A stretch of 9,782 bases of DNA from Actinomycetota bacterium (GTDB taxonomy: Bacteria > Acidobacteriota > Blastocatellia > Chloracidobacteriales > Chloracidobacteriaceae): assembly GCA_013298335.1 (NCBI GenBank), contig JAAFHI010000062.1, forward strand, positions 1-9,782. The letters are read 5' to 3'. The first letter of the stretch is position 1. Every line of letters starts with the position of its first letter. Positions 1-6,016 of the stretch are shown here, piece after piece. Position numbers and translations under genes: made by a program. A model generated the notes under the pieces. It was not told where the DNA came from. It saw nothing but the letters and a program-made list of their open reading frames with translations, and ran no database searches.

Positions 1-1
1 T

Positions 2-646
2 CAAACGCCTTCCCCGGCGACACCGAAGAAAAAGAAACGTCCGCGCAAACCCCGGATCGTCGTTCCCCGCGCCACGCCCGAGGAAATCCAGGAAGCCCGC
101 CAGCGTCTCGGCGACCTGGGGTACTGGCTCGATCCGAAGGCGACCGGTTTCGATCAGTCCCTGCGGCACGCGCTCATCGCCTTTCAGAAAGTCGAAGGCC
201 GCAAACGCACGGGCGTCATGACGTCGGCGGAAGTTCAGGCCATCAAACTGGCCGGCGCGCCGAAACCGCGTGAAAGCGGCGCGCCCCACATCGAAATCGA
301 CCTGACCCGGCAAGTGATTCTGATGGTTGAAGTTGGCGGCAAAAACATCCGCGTGTTGCCGACCTCGACCGGGAGCGGCAAGTTTTACGAAGATCAGGGC
401 AAACGCGAACAGGCCGTCACCCCGACCGGACGCTTCAAAATCATTCGCAAGATAAAGGGCTGGCGCAAAAGTACGCTTGGGATGCTCTATTTCCCCTGCT
501 ACTTCTTCAACGGCATCGCGGTTCACGGCAATCCGTCGGTTCCGGTCTATCCGGCGAGCCACGGTTGTACCCGGATTCCGATGTTCGCGTCGGAAGAATT
601 CAGCAAACTGGCGGAAATCGGGCTGGACGTCTGGGTTTACGATTAA
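2..646 (+). CDS. L,D-transpeptidase (YkuD) with N-terminal peptidoglycan-binding domain, 5' truncated
   Basis: The reading frame is open from base 2 to the TAA at 644-646, so the start lies outside the window; the ATG at 218 is internal. The visible 214 residues begin with a Lys/Arg/Pro-rich linker. A PG_binding_1-like helical repeat follows (RQRLGDLGYWLD ... ALIAFQKVEG, about residues 35-80). A YkuD catalytic domain (about 95-214) ends the protein. The catalytic signature is plain: HGNP (His codon 524-526), then SHGCTRIP with the nucleophile Cys at 566-568. YkuD enzymes form 3-3 cross-links in peptidoglycan or attach proteins to it, in the periplasm or at the cell wall. A signal peptide would be expected in the missing part. 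The gene converges on the stress-protein gene, and a long inverted repeat lies between the two stops. The family call is firm; the exact linkage made is unknown. Confidence 0.93.
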   Translation, partial: QTPSPATPKKKKRPRKPRIVVPRATPEEIQEARQRLGDLGYWLDPKATGFDQSLRHALIAFQKVEGRKRTGVMTSAEVQAIKLAGAPKPRESGAPHIEIDLTRQVILMVEVGGKNIRVLPTSTGSGKFYEDQGKREQAVTPTGRFKIIRKIKGWRKSTLGMLYFPCYFFNGIAVHGNPSVPVYPASHGCTRIPMFASEEFSKLAEIGLDVWVYD

Positions 647-653
647 AACGTTC

Positions 654-745
654 AGCAGTTAGTGGTTAGTGGCTAGCAGTTAGTGGTCAGTTTTCTGACG
701 GCTGGTTACTGACTACTAACCACTAACTGCTAACGACTGACCACT
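654..745. repeat. Inverted low-complexity repeat at a convergent junction, possible bidirectional terminator
   Basis: A perfect 17-bp arm at 654-670 (AGCAGTTAGTGGTTAGT) is matched by its reverse complement at 715-731. A second pair, AGTGGTCAG (682-690) and CTGACCACT (737-745), is offset from the first. A small GTCAG-TTTT-CTGAC hairpin (686-699) sits near the centre. The arms are made of a roughly repeated unit, GTTAGTGG. The element fills almost all of the 102-bp gap between the transpeptidase and usp stops, so a transcript from either side would end in a strong hairpin. There is no long T-run. It may also be one copy of a genome-wide intergenic repeat family. Confidence 0.75.
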
Positions 746-748
746 GCC

Positions 749-1651
749 TTACTCCTTCAGCGGACGGGCCACCAGCACCGGGCAATGCACCCGCGGCAAC
801 ACCCGGTCCACGGTCGAGCCGAAGAGCGTTTCCCGCAGACTGTGGACGCCCCGCACCCCGAGGCAGAGCAGTTCGGTCCGGTTGGCTTCGCAAAACGCCG
901 TGATTTCCTCGACCGGATTTCCGAACCGGATGACCGAGTGGATTTCGCACCAGTCGTCGGCTTCGGGCGGAATCACCGCCTGAATGCGGCGTGTCGTCTC
1001 CCGTTCAAGCAGATTGATGTAGGTCTCCGACCCGGTGTATCCCGCCGGGGTGTCGAGCGCCGATTTCGGGAGAACGTGCAGGACGTCGAGCCGGGCTTCG
1101 AATTCCTGCGCGAACGACAGTGCGTACCGGAGGGCGCGTTCCCCGTCGGGGGTAAAGTCAAACGCCACCGCCACGCGGTTCAAACCGGATTCGTTGGCCG
1201 TCTGGCCGACCCATTCGCGTTCATCGAACCGGGTGACCAGCACCGGGCATCCGGCGATGTGGCAGAGGGATTCCGACGTCGAGCCGAAAAACGTGGTGGC
1301 GAAACCGCCCCGCGCGCGGGTCTGCACGACGAGCAGGTCCGCGCCGACGCGCCGGGCCTCGTGGGCGAGGGCTTCGCCGGAATGTCCGGAGACGAAGGAA
1401 ATGGTCCATTTCACGTCTTCCGGCGTCGCCGTCCGCATGTTGCGGAGGACCGCGTCCTCGATTTCGCGGTTCTGAAGCCGACAGGCGGCGTCATCCTCGG
1501 CGCATTCCTTTTCAAAACAGTGGCAGAGATGAAGTTCGGCGTCGAAAACGGTCGCGAGGGTGATGGCGTACCGCAGGGCGGCGTCGCATTCCCGCGCCGG
1601 ATCGACCGGACAGAAAACTTTCGAGAAACGGATTCGATGATTCAGTTCCAT
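749..1651 (-). CDS. Tandem-domain universal stress protein (UspA family)
   Basis: This 300-residue protein has two UspA domains, about residues 9-141 and 157-296. The second has the complete ATP-binding signature G-2x-G-9x-G-S-T (G265, G268, G278-T280) and the early Asp (D165). The first keeps the Asp (D17) and the terminal GST (123-125) but has Q110 and A113 where the two glycines belong, so only the C-terminal half looks fully equipped to bind nucleotide. Domain 1 is rich in cysteine (C14, C22, C43, C45, C50, C57, C130, C135). I chose the start at 1651 because AAAGGCGG lies 7 nt upstream. An in-frame ATG at 1693 would add 14 residues but has a poor ribosome site and no family support. Usp proteins are cytoplasmic and help cells survive starvation, oxygen limitation or other stress; the partner here is unknown. 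The gene is divergent from the P-type ATPase and shares its control region. Confidence 0.93.
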   Translation of the reverse strand: MELNHRIRFSKVFCPVDPARECDAALRYAITLATVFDAELHLCHCFEKECAEDDAACRLQNREIEDAVLRNMRTATPEDVKWTISFVSGHSGEALAHEARRVGADLLVVQTRARGGFATTFFGSTSESLCHIAGCPVLVTRFDEREWVGQTANESGLNRVAVAFDFTPDGERALRYALSFAQEFEARLDVLHVLPKSALDTPAGYTGSETYINLLERETTRRIQAVIPPEADDWCEIHSVIRFGNPVEEITAFCEANRTELLCLGVRGVHSLRETLFGSTVDRVLPRVHCPVLVARPLKE

Positions 1652-1731
1652 AAGCGTACCGCCTTTCAATCCATCTACACCGCCTGATTCCATTGTCGTC
1701 TACCTGACGCCCCGAAGCAAAAATAGGAAAA

Positions 1732-1770
1732 ACCGGTCTTTTCCCGTTTCCGTGATATAGACCGGTATCA
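1732..1770. promoter_or_regulatory. Paired ACCGGT palindromes in the usp/mgtA divergent region, candidate operator
   Basis: ACCGGT occurs at 1732-1737 and again at 1761-1766, with centres 29 bp apart. The two sites form an 8-bp inverted repeat, ACCGGTCT / AGACCGGT (1732-1739 and 1759-1766). The first sits in a near-palindrome with A-runs to its left and T-runs to its right (1728-1741). The second is overlapped by TGATA ... TATCA (1753-1757, 1766-1770). The pair lies 80-115 bp upstream of the usp start and about 150-190 bp upstream of the ATPase start. It could serve either promoter. The binding factor is unknown, and I could not place convincing -35/-10 boxes around it. Confidence 0.4.
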
Positions 1771-1855
1771 GGGGGAAACCGTCCGCGTTCATCCGTCGCC
1801 GTTCACATGTATTAAGGATCGCGCGCGTACGATGAACGGGTCTTCAAAGTTGCGA

Positions 1856-1875
1856 AAATCGAACCGGTTCGATTT
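1856..1875. promoter_or_regulatory. Perfect 20-bp palindrome upstream of mgtA, candidate operator
   Basis: AAATCGAACC is followed directly by its exact reverse complement GGTTCGATTT, with no spacer. The centre is again ACCGGT, as in the two sites further upstream. The palindrome ends 45 bp before the ATPase ATG. That is a typical place for a repressor site overlapping a promoter or an early leader. A zero-loop palindrome fits a dimeric DNA-binding protein better than an RNA hairpin. Confidence 0.5.
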
Positions 1876-1920
1876 CAGGCGGGTGACCGAACCGCGTTCA
1901 TTCAGTGAAAGGCATCCCCG

Positions 1921-4437
1921 ATGAATTCCGCCCCGAACGACGCGCCATCCCCGCCCGGCTCCCCCGCCGGACTCACGACCGCCGAAGCGATCCGCCGCCG
2001 GGAGCAGTTCGGTCGCAACGAACTGGTCGCGGAAAAGAAAAAGAGCGCACTGTTCGTACTGCTCGGGTATTTCGCCAGCCCGCTCGTCCTGATCCTCCTC
2101 ATCGTCAGCGTCATTTCGCTGTTCGTCGGCGAATCCACCAACGCGATCATCATCGCGGTGATTGTCGTCATCAGCGTCGTGCTGGATTACGTCCAGGAAC
2201 GCCGGTCGGGCCGGGCGGTGGAAAAACTCCGGGCCTCGATTTCGCTGCGGGCGACGGTCGTCCGCGACGGCGTTCCGGCGCAAGTCGATGCGGGTGAACT
2301 GGTTCCGGGCGATCTCATCCGGTTGGCGGTCGGCGATCTCGTCCCGGCGGATGCCAGACTCCACAAGGCGAAGGACCTGTTTCTCGATCAGGCGGCCTTT
2401 ACCGGCGAGTCGTTCCCGGTCGAAAAAACCGTCGTTCCCGAAGGCTCGCCGGACATCACCAAGGCCACCGTCTACCTCGGCACGACCGTCACCGGCGGCG
2501 AGGGCGAGGCGATCATCAGTAAAACGGGCGCGAATACCGAATTTGCCCACCTTGCCCGCAGTCTGACGGCCAAACCGCCGCCGACCGAGTTTGAACGCGG
2601 CATCAACGGGTTCAGCGGATTCATTACCAAGGTCGTGCTCGGTCTCGTCGCCGTCGTCTTCGTCATCAACATTCTGGTCCATCGGAACGCCATCGAATCC
2701 CTGCTGTTCGCGCTCGCGCTGGCGGTCGGGCTGACGCCCGAACTCCTGCCGATGATCGTTTCGGTGACGATGGCCCGGGGGGCGCTCCGGCTGTCGCGCA
2801 AGCAGGTGATCGTCCGGCGGCTGAGTTCGATTGTCGATCTCGGCAGCATGGACATTTTCTGTACCGACAAGACCGGCACGCTGACCGAAGGCGCGATTAC
2901 GCTCGAACGCCACGTCGATCTGGCCGGAAATCCGAACGAACGGGTGTTTTTTCTGGCGCTCCTCAACGCCACGCTGCAATCCGGCCTGCGGAATCCGCTC
3001 GACGAAGCCATTCTCCGGCACGACCACGCCGAACTGCCGCGCTATTCGAAAATCGAGGAACTGCCGTTCGATTTCATGCGCCGCCGGCTTTCGGTCGTCG
3101 TACGCGACGAAACCGGGTGCCGCTCGATAATTACCAAGGGCGCGCCGGAGTCGGTGCTGGCGGTTTCAACCAGCTTTGAAAGCAACGGCACGGTGCTCGC
3201 GTTCGACGCCGCCGCCCGCGCGGTTTTCGAAACCACCTTCACCGGACTCGGACGAGAGGGGTATCGCGTCCTCGGCATCGCCGTCCGGGAACTTCCGCCC
3301 GAAACCGGGGATGTCTTTTCGAATGAAGACGAACGTGACCTGGTGTTCGTCGGATTCGCCGCCTTTCTGGACCCGCCTCGTGCGTCGGCGGCGGCCACGC
3401 TCAAGTCGCTTCGGCACGACGGCGTCGAGGTCAAGGTACTGACCGGCGACAACGAGATCGTGACCGCCAAAATCTGCGAGCAGGTCAATCTGCCGGTTTC
3501 GGGAATCATCACCGGGGCGGAACTTGAAAAGGTGACCGACGAGGCGCTGCCGCGGGTCGCCGAGCGCAACACCATCTTCGCGCGGGTTTCGCCGGACCAG
3601 AAACGGCGGATCATCGAGGCCCTGCAAAGCGGCGGACACGGCGTCGGCTACCTCGGCGACGGCATCAACGACGCGCCGAGCCTGCGGATGGCCGACTGCG
3701 GGCTGTCGGTGGACGGCGCGGTGGACGTGGCCCGCGAAGCCGCCGACCTCGTGCTGCTCAACAAGTCGCTGCACGTCGTCCACAACGGTATCCGGGAAGG
3801 CCGGCGGACGTTCGGCAACATCATGAAGTACGTCCTGATGGGAACGTCGTCCAATTTCGGCAACATGTTCAGCATGGCCGGGGCGGCGTTTCTGCTGCCG
3901 TTTCTGCCGATGCTGCCGTCCCAGATTCTGCTGAACAATCTGCTCTACGAAATGGCCCAGATCACGATTCCGGGCGACATGGTGGACCGGGAATATCTCC
4001 AATCCCCCAAAAAATGGAACGTGAAACTGATTCAGGGCTACATGCTCTGGATGGGCCTGCTCAGTTCGGCATTCGACTTTTTCACGTTCGGACTGCTTCT
4101 GTACGTGTTTCGGGCCGACGCGGCGCTGTTTCGAACCGGGTGGTTCATCGAGTCGCTGGCAACCCAGACGCTCGTGATCCTGGTCATCCGGACGCAGCAC
4201 GCGCCGTGGCGCAGCCGCCCCGCGCGGGGGCTGGTCATCAGTTCGGTGTCCTGCGTCCTGATCGGGGTGCTGATTCCCTTTTCGCCGTTCGCCGGGTGGC
4301 TCGGGTTCACGGCCCCGCCGGTTTCCCTGCTCGCGGCCATCGCCGGGATTCTCGTGACCTACCTCGGACTGGCCGAAGTCGTCAAACGGTGGGTCCGGCA
4401 CCGCATCGGGGATAGCGGCGAAGTAAAAAATTCGTAG
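1921..4437 (+). CDS. mgtA: Magnesium-translocating P-type ATPase (MgtA/MgtB family, P3B)
   Basis: This 838-residue membrane pump uses ATP to move a cation, by family precedent importing Mg2+. Motifs in order: N-terminal cation-ATPase segment GLTTAEAIRRREQFG (17-31); M1-M2 hairpin (about 53-90); actuator TGES (161-164); M4 motif TPELLP (272-277); phosphorylation site DKTGT (Asp316); nucleotide site KGAPE (406-410); TGDN (508-511); hinge GDGINDAP (579-586). The M6 region QITIPGDMVD (680-689) and the C-terminal membrane part, with the TGWFIESLATQTL stretch, are characteristic of MgtA/MgtB rather than Ca2+ or Na+ pumps. It is shorter than enterobacterial MgtA (about 900 residues), mainly at the N-terminus, and no catalytic motif is missing. 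The start is supported by GAAAGG 8 nt upstream. Its neighbours, usp and hsp20, suggest stress control rather than simple Mg2+ starvation. No Mg-sensing leader was recognised. Substrate is inferred from family only. Confidence 0.93.
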   Translation: MNSAPNDAPSPPGSPAGLTTAEAIRRREQFGRNELVAEKKKSALFVLLGYFASPLVLILLIVSVISLFVGESTNAIIIAVIVVISVVLDYVQERRSGRAVEKLRASISLRATVVRDGVPAQVDAGELVPGDLIRLAVGDLVPADARLHKAKDLFLDQAAFTGESFPVEKTVVPEGSPDITKATVYLGTTVTGGEGEAIISKTGANTEFAHLARSLTAKPPPTEFERGINGFSGFITKVVLGLVAVVFVINILVHRNAIESLLFALALAVGLTPELLPMIVSVTMARGALRLSRKQVIVRRLSSIVDLGSMDIFCTDKTGTLTEGAITLERHVDLAGNPNERVFFLALLNATLQSGLRNPLDEAILRHDHAELPRYSKIEELPFDFMRRRLSVVVRDETGCRSIITKGAPESVLAVSTSFESNGTVLAFDAAARAVFETTFTGLGREGYRVLGIAVRELPPETGDVFSNEDERDLVFVGFAAFLDPPRASAAATLKSLRHDGVEVKVLTGDNEIVTAKICEQVNLPVSGIITGAELEKVTDEALPRVAERNTIFARVSPDQKRRIIEALQSGGHGVGYLGDGINDAPSLRMADCGLSVDGAVDVAREAADLVLLNKSLHVVHNGIREGRRTFGNIMKYVLMGTSSNFGNMFSMAGAAFLLPFLPMLPSQILLNNLLYEMAQITIPGDMVDREYLQSPKKWNVKLIQGYMLWMGLLSSAFDFFTFGLLLYVFRADAALFRTGWFIESLATQTLVILVIRTQHAPWRSRPARGLVISSVSCVLIGVLIPFSPFAGWLGFTAPPVSLLAAIAGILVTYLGLAEVVKRWVRHRIGDSGEVKNS

Positions 4438-4450
4438 CTCCCGGCTTGAC

Positions 4451-4578
4451 CGCCCTGCCCGAACGGACAGGACGATTTCCCTCAAGCCCCCTGAACGGGG
4501 CTCAGGAATCGAGAAAACCGGGTTGAGTCTCATTCACCTGGCTTGTTTTTGAACCGCCCGGTCCGTTCGGGCAGGGCG
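4451..4578. repeat. 18-bp inverted repeat bracketing the mgtA-hsp20 spacer
   Basis: CGCCCTGCCCGAACGGAC (4451-4468) and its exact reverse complement (4561-4578) enclose 92 bp. Inside lies a smaller perfect hairpin, AGCCCC-CTGAAC-GGGGCT (4485-4502), which ends 65 nt after the ATPase stop and could help end that transcript; it has no T-run. No target-site duplication is visible at the outer edges, so a mobile-element origin is unsupported. The rest of the 290-bp spacer (4438-4727) holds no gene, only the hsp20 leader. Confidence 0.6.
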
Positions 4579-4661
4579 AAGGGCGGCGGCTGAACACGTA
4601 CAAAAATCCTGCCGCGGGTGTGGTCGAAGAAGTACAGTGGAACCGAGAGTCGCGAATCACT

Positions 4662-4720
4662 CCTCCTCTTTCGAACCGCCCGGCAGCCCCGCCGGACCGA
4701 GCTTGACCAGTTCAAGGAGG
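4662..4720 (+). promoter_or_regulatory. Candidate SD-sequestering leader (RNA-thermometer-like) of hsp20
   Basis: The strong ribosome site AGGAGG at 4715-4720 can pair with CCTCCT at 4662-4667. Between them is a hairpin, CCGGC-AGCCCC-GCCGG (4680-4695), that would bring the two strands together. Small heat-shock genes are classic carriers of such heat-opened leaders (ROSE and fourU types). This arrangement is neither a ROSE nor a fourU consensus, the outer helix is only 6 bp, and the pairing was found by eye. Confidence 0.3.
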
Positions 4721-4727
4721 TCTCCCC

Positions 4728-5231
4728 ATGAAACCCCAAACGCAACTCGAAACCATCACCCCCACCCCGTTTTTCGTTGAAGCCGAACGGCTGCTCAACG
4801 AATTCGAACAACTCCAGAGATCCATCGGCCAGCGGGCATTCGACCTCTTCGACCTGAACGGACGGATCGTCGGACGCGAACTGGAGGACTGGTTCCAGGC
4901 CGAAGCCGAATTCCTGCGCCCGCTCCCGCTCGAAGTGACCGAAACCGACACGACCGTCACGGTTCGGGCCGAAGTTCCGGGATTCACCGAAAAGGACGTC
5001 CAGATCAGCGTCGAACCGCACCGGCTCATCCTGCGCGGCAACAAGGAACTCACCGACCGGAAGGAAGAGGAAGGCAAAGTCGTCTGGACCGAACGGACCG
5101 CGAAGAATTTCTTCCGGGCGATTCCGCTGAACGCCGAAGTCGATCCGTCCGGCGTGAAGATGACCCAGGCCGACGGCATCCTGACCCTGACGCTGCCCAA
5201 AATCGTCGCCGGGCCGCCTGTCGCCCCGTAA
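4728..5231 (+). CDS. hsp20: Hsp20/alpha-crystallin small heat-shock protein with DUF2934-like N-terminus
   Basis: This 167-residue cytoplasmic holdase binds unfolding proteins without using ATP. The alpha-crystallin domain covers about residues 66-158. It begins PLEVTETDTTVTVRAEVPGF and ends with the family signature A-D-G-I-L-T-L-T-L-P-K (148-158). In front of it, residues 36-63 (QRAFDLF ... ELEDWFQAEAEFL) look like the DUF2934 motif, a short segment with a conserved E-D-W followed by an acidic helix. The C-terminal extension is short and lacks a clear I-x-I motif, although P-x-V is present near the end. The start is certain: AAGGAGGT stands 7 nt before the ATG. The gene follows the ATPase on the same strand after 290 bp, so it probably has its own promoter or leader control. 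No CIRCE element was found upstream. Confidence 0.94.
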   Translation: MKPQTQLETITPTPFFVEAERLLNEFEQLQRSIGQRAFDLFDLNGRIVGRELEDWFQAEAEFLRPLPLEVTETDTTVTVRAEVPGFTEKDVQISVEPHRLILRGNKELTDRKEEEGKVVWTERTAKNFFRAIPLNAEVDPSGVKMTQADGILTLTLPKIVAGPPVAP

Positions 5232-5239
5232 TTTCGTCG

Positions 5240-5256
5240 TCACGGGGTCACCGTGA
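5240..5256 (+). terminator. Small hairpin just after hsp20
   Basis: TCACGG-GGTCA-CCGTGA gives a 6-bp stem with a 5-nt loop, starting 9 nt after the hsp20 stop. It is not followed by a T-run. It may protect the 3' end or act with the stronger hairpin at 5294-5325. Confidence 0.35.
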
Positions 5257-5293
5257 TCCCGTCTCCCTCATTCTGAGTGATTCGTAACCCTCG

Positions 5294-5325
5294 ATCCGCG
5301 CCGGAGGGGGCTCCCCGGCGCGGAT
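5294..5325 (+). terminator. GC-rich hairpin downstream of hsp20, probable transcription end
   Basis: ATCCGCGCCGG (5294-5304) pairs perfectly with CCGGCGCGGAT (5315-5325) over 11 bp, with a 10-nt loop. Only two T residues border the stem on the 3' side, so termination would rest on stem strength. A weaker CCGGG-CAAA-CCCGG hairpin follows at 5335-5348. Both lie before the next promoter at 5409. Confidence 0.5.
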
Positions 5326-5408
5326 TCCTGATGTCCGGGCAAACCCGGCGCGTTCGGAAACATCACCAGTCCGGATGAAAAAACCGCGTCCCGCACCGAT
5401 ATTTCCGA

Positions 5409-5436
5409 TTGACAGCCCGGACTTCGCGTGGATAAT
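5409..5436 (+). promoter_or_regulatory. Sigma-70-like promoter for a non-coding RNA or leader
   Basis: A consensus -35 box TTGACA (5409-5414) is followed after 16 bp by GATAAT (5431-5436), five of six matches to TATAAT. Transcription would start near 5441-5443. This is the best promoter match I saw in the window. It lies 298 bp upstream of the next start codon, so the transcript has a very long leader or is a separate RNA. Confidence 0.55.
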
Positions 5437-5440
5437 CCGC

Positions 5441-5669
5441 GACTTGCTTTACACAATTTGGACAGGAGTCTTTGCTTCGGCAGTTTATGTCAGCAAGCAG
5501 TAGTAGCACCCAGACATCCCAACCTCCACATGCGGCCAACACCGCGGTGGCAGGTCCTCGTCCGAAACACAGGGAACCACGGCTCCCGGTGAGTTGAGAC
5601 TCGCCACGCCGGACCTCCAGCGGGTCAACCTGTGTGAAAGACGCAGGTTGACCCGTTCGCTTTTTGTTT
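5441..5669 (+). ncRNA. Candidate structured small RNA or riboswitch-like leader, family not recognised
   Basis: Between the promoter and the intrinsic terminator the sequence folds, by eye, into consecutive helices. They are TGCTT/AAGCA (5473-5477, 5495-5499); CCAC/GTGG stacked on GCGG/CCGC (5526-5550); and AGGTCC/GGACCT (5552-5557, 5611-5616). The last pair closes over two hairpins, GGGA/TCCC (5572-5587) and GGTGAGT/ACTCGCC (5588-5605, one G-U pair). The terminator stem follows at once. The 5' end CTTTACACA (5447-5455) can pair with TGTGTGAAAG (5631-5640) in the terminator loop, with one bulged G, which would make a pseudoknot or a switch. No TPP, cobalamin, SAM, fluoride, 4.5S or tmRNA signature was seen, and 6S RNA cannot be excluded from size. 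The region might instead be a leader controlling the 83-residue gene at 5740. Confidence 0.45.
5619..5669 (+). terminator. Intrinsic terminator ending the structured RNA
   Basis: A perfect 12-bp stem, CGGGTCAACCTG (5621-5632) with CAGGTTGACCCG (5644-5655), has an 11-nt loop. It extends with AGC/GCT after a small bulge to touch the T-rich tail TTTTTGTTT (5661-5669). This is a textbook rho-independent terminator on the + strand. It lies well before the start codon at 5740, so it ends an upstream RNA or attenuates the next gene. The T-tail is complementary over 9 nt to the A-rich stretch at 5715-5723, just before the next ribosome site. Confidence 0.75.
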
Positions 5670-5674
5670 GTTGT

Positions 5675-5703
5675 CCGCTTCGGCATGCGTCCGGAGCGGT
5701 TTT
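5675..5703 (+). terminator. Second terminator-like hairpin in the leader
   Basis: CCGCTTCGG (5675-5683) pairs with CCGGAGCGG (5691-5699) over 9 bp including one G-T wobble. The loop is 7 nt, and TTTT follows at 5700-5703. It comes directly after the stronger terminator, making a tandem pair. It lies 37 nt before the ATG at 5740, so it could also affect translation. Confidence 0.5.
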
Positions 5704-5739
5704 CGGCAAGTCAAAAACAAAAAAGGAGGTAAGAAACCA

Positions 5740-5991
5740 ATGAAACTCTTCGGTTTTTTCCGTCGTCAGGCGAGTGCCGGATCGGCTCGCCTCATCCGTA
5801 TCGAAACCGCCGGAATCACCCCGGAAATGCGCAACGAAATGCGCGAACGCCTGCGCGAACTGTCCGGCAAAGCCGAACAGAAGCGTCAGCTTCGCAACCG
5901 CCACCTTGCGGTCACCACCGACATGCTTGCAGGCCGGATGGTCGTCCGTGAAGTTGCCGACGAAGGGGACAGTCGTCGCCTCGCCGCTTAG
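5740..5991 (+). CDS. Small charged protein of unknown function (83 aa)
   Basis: I do not recognise this protein. It has 83 residues, starts MKLFGFFRRQ, and is rich in Arg and Glu. A helical, possibly coiled segment runs at about residues 27-55 (ITPEMRNEMRERLRELSG and onward). There is no signal peptide, membrane segment or cysteine. The start at 5740 is set by GGAGG (5725-5729). Upstream in-frame codons to 5668 run through the leader hairpin and are unlikely to be translated. Codon use is like that of the other genes, and a strong terminator follows its stop, so it looks real and monocistronic. It stands behind a long structured leader with tandem terminators, which suggests conditional expression. 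A role cannot be assigned from sequence alone. Confidence 0.75.
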   Translation: MKLFGFFRRQASAGSARLIRIETAGITPEMRNEMRERLRELSGKAEQKRQLRNRHLAVTTDMLAGRMVVREVADEGDSRRLAA

Positions 5992-6016
5992 GAAAACCAT
6001 ATGAATAGCCACTCTT

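Noticed and set aside
785..1687. 300-codon open frame on the + strand opposite usp
   Set aside because: It is the antisense shadow of a clear UspA gene; the product is Arg/Gly/Pro-rich without any family motif.
1652..1693. Longer usp start at 1693
   Set aside because: It adds 14 residues outside the Usp fold and has a poor ribosome site, whereas 1651 has AAAGGCGG at good spacing.
1863..1876. tRNA T-arm-like GGTTCGATTTC
   Set aside because: It is half of a perfect 20-bp palindrome; no acceptor stem, anticodon arm or D-arm surrounds it.
1789..4533. Long minus-strand frames (412 and 455 codons) opposite the P-type ATPase
   Set aside because: They are shadows caused by GC-rich third positions of mgtA; the compositions are Arg/Asp/Gln-rich and no motif is present.
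4451..4578. Insertion-sequence remnant
   Set aside because: The inverted arms suggest it, but no transposase fragment and no target duplication are visible.
5668..5739. Upstream start for the 83-residue protein
   Set aside because: The extra 24 codons run through a terminator-like hairpin and the ribosome site of the 5740 start.
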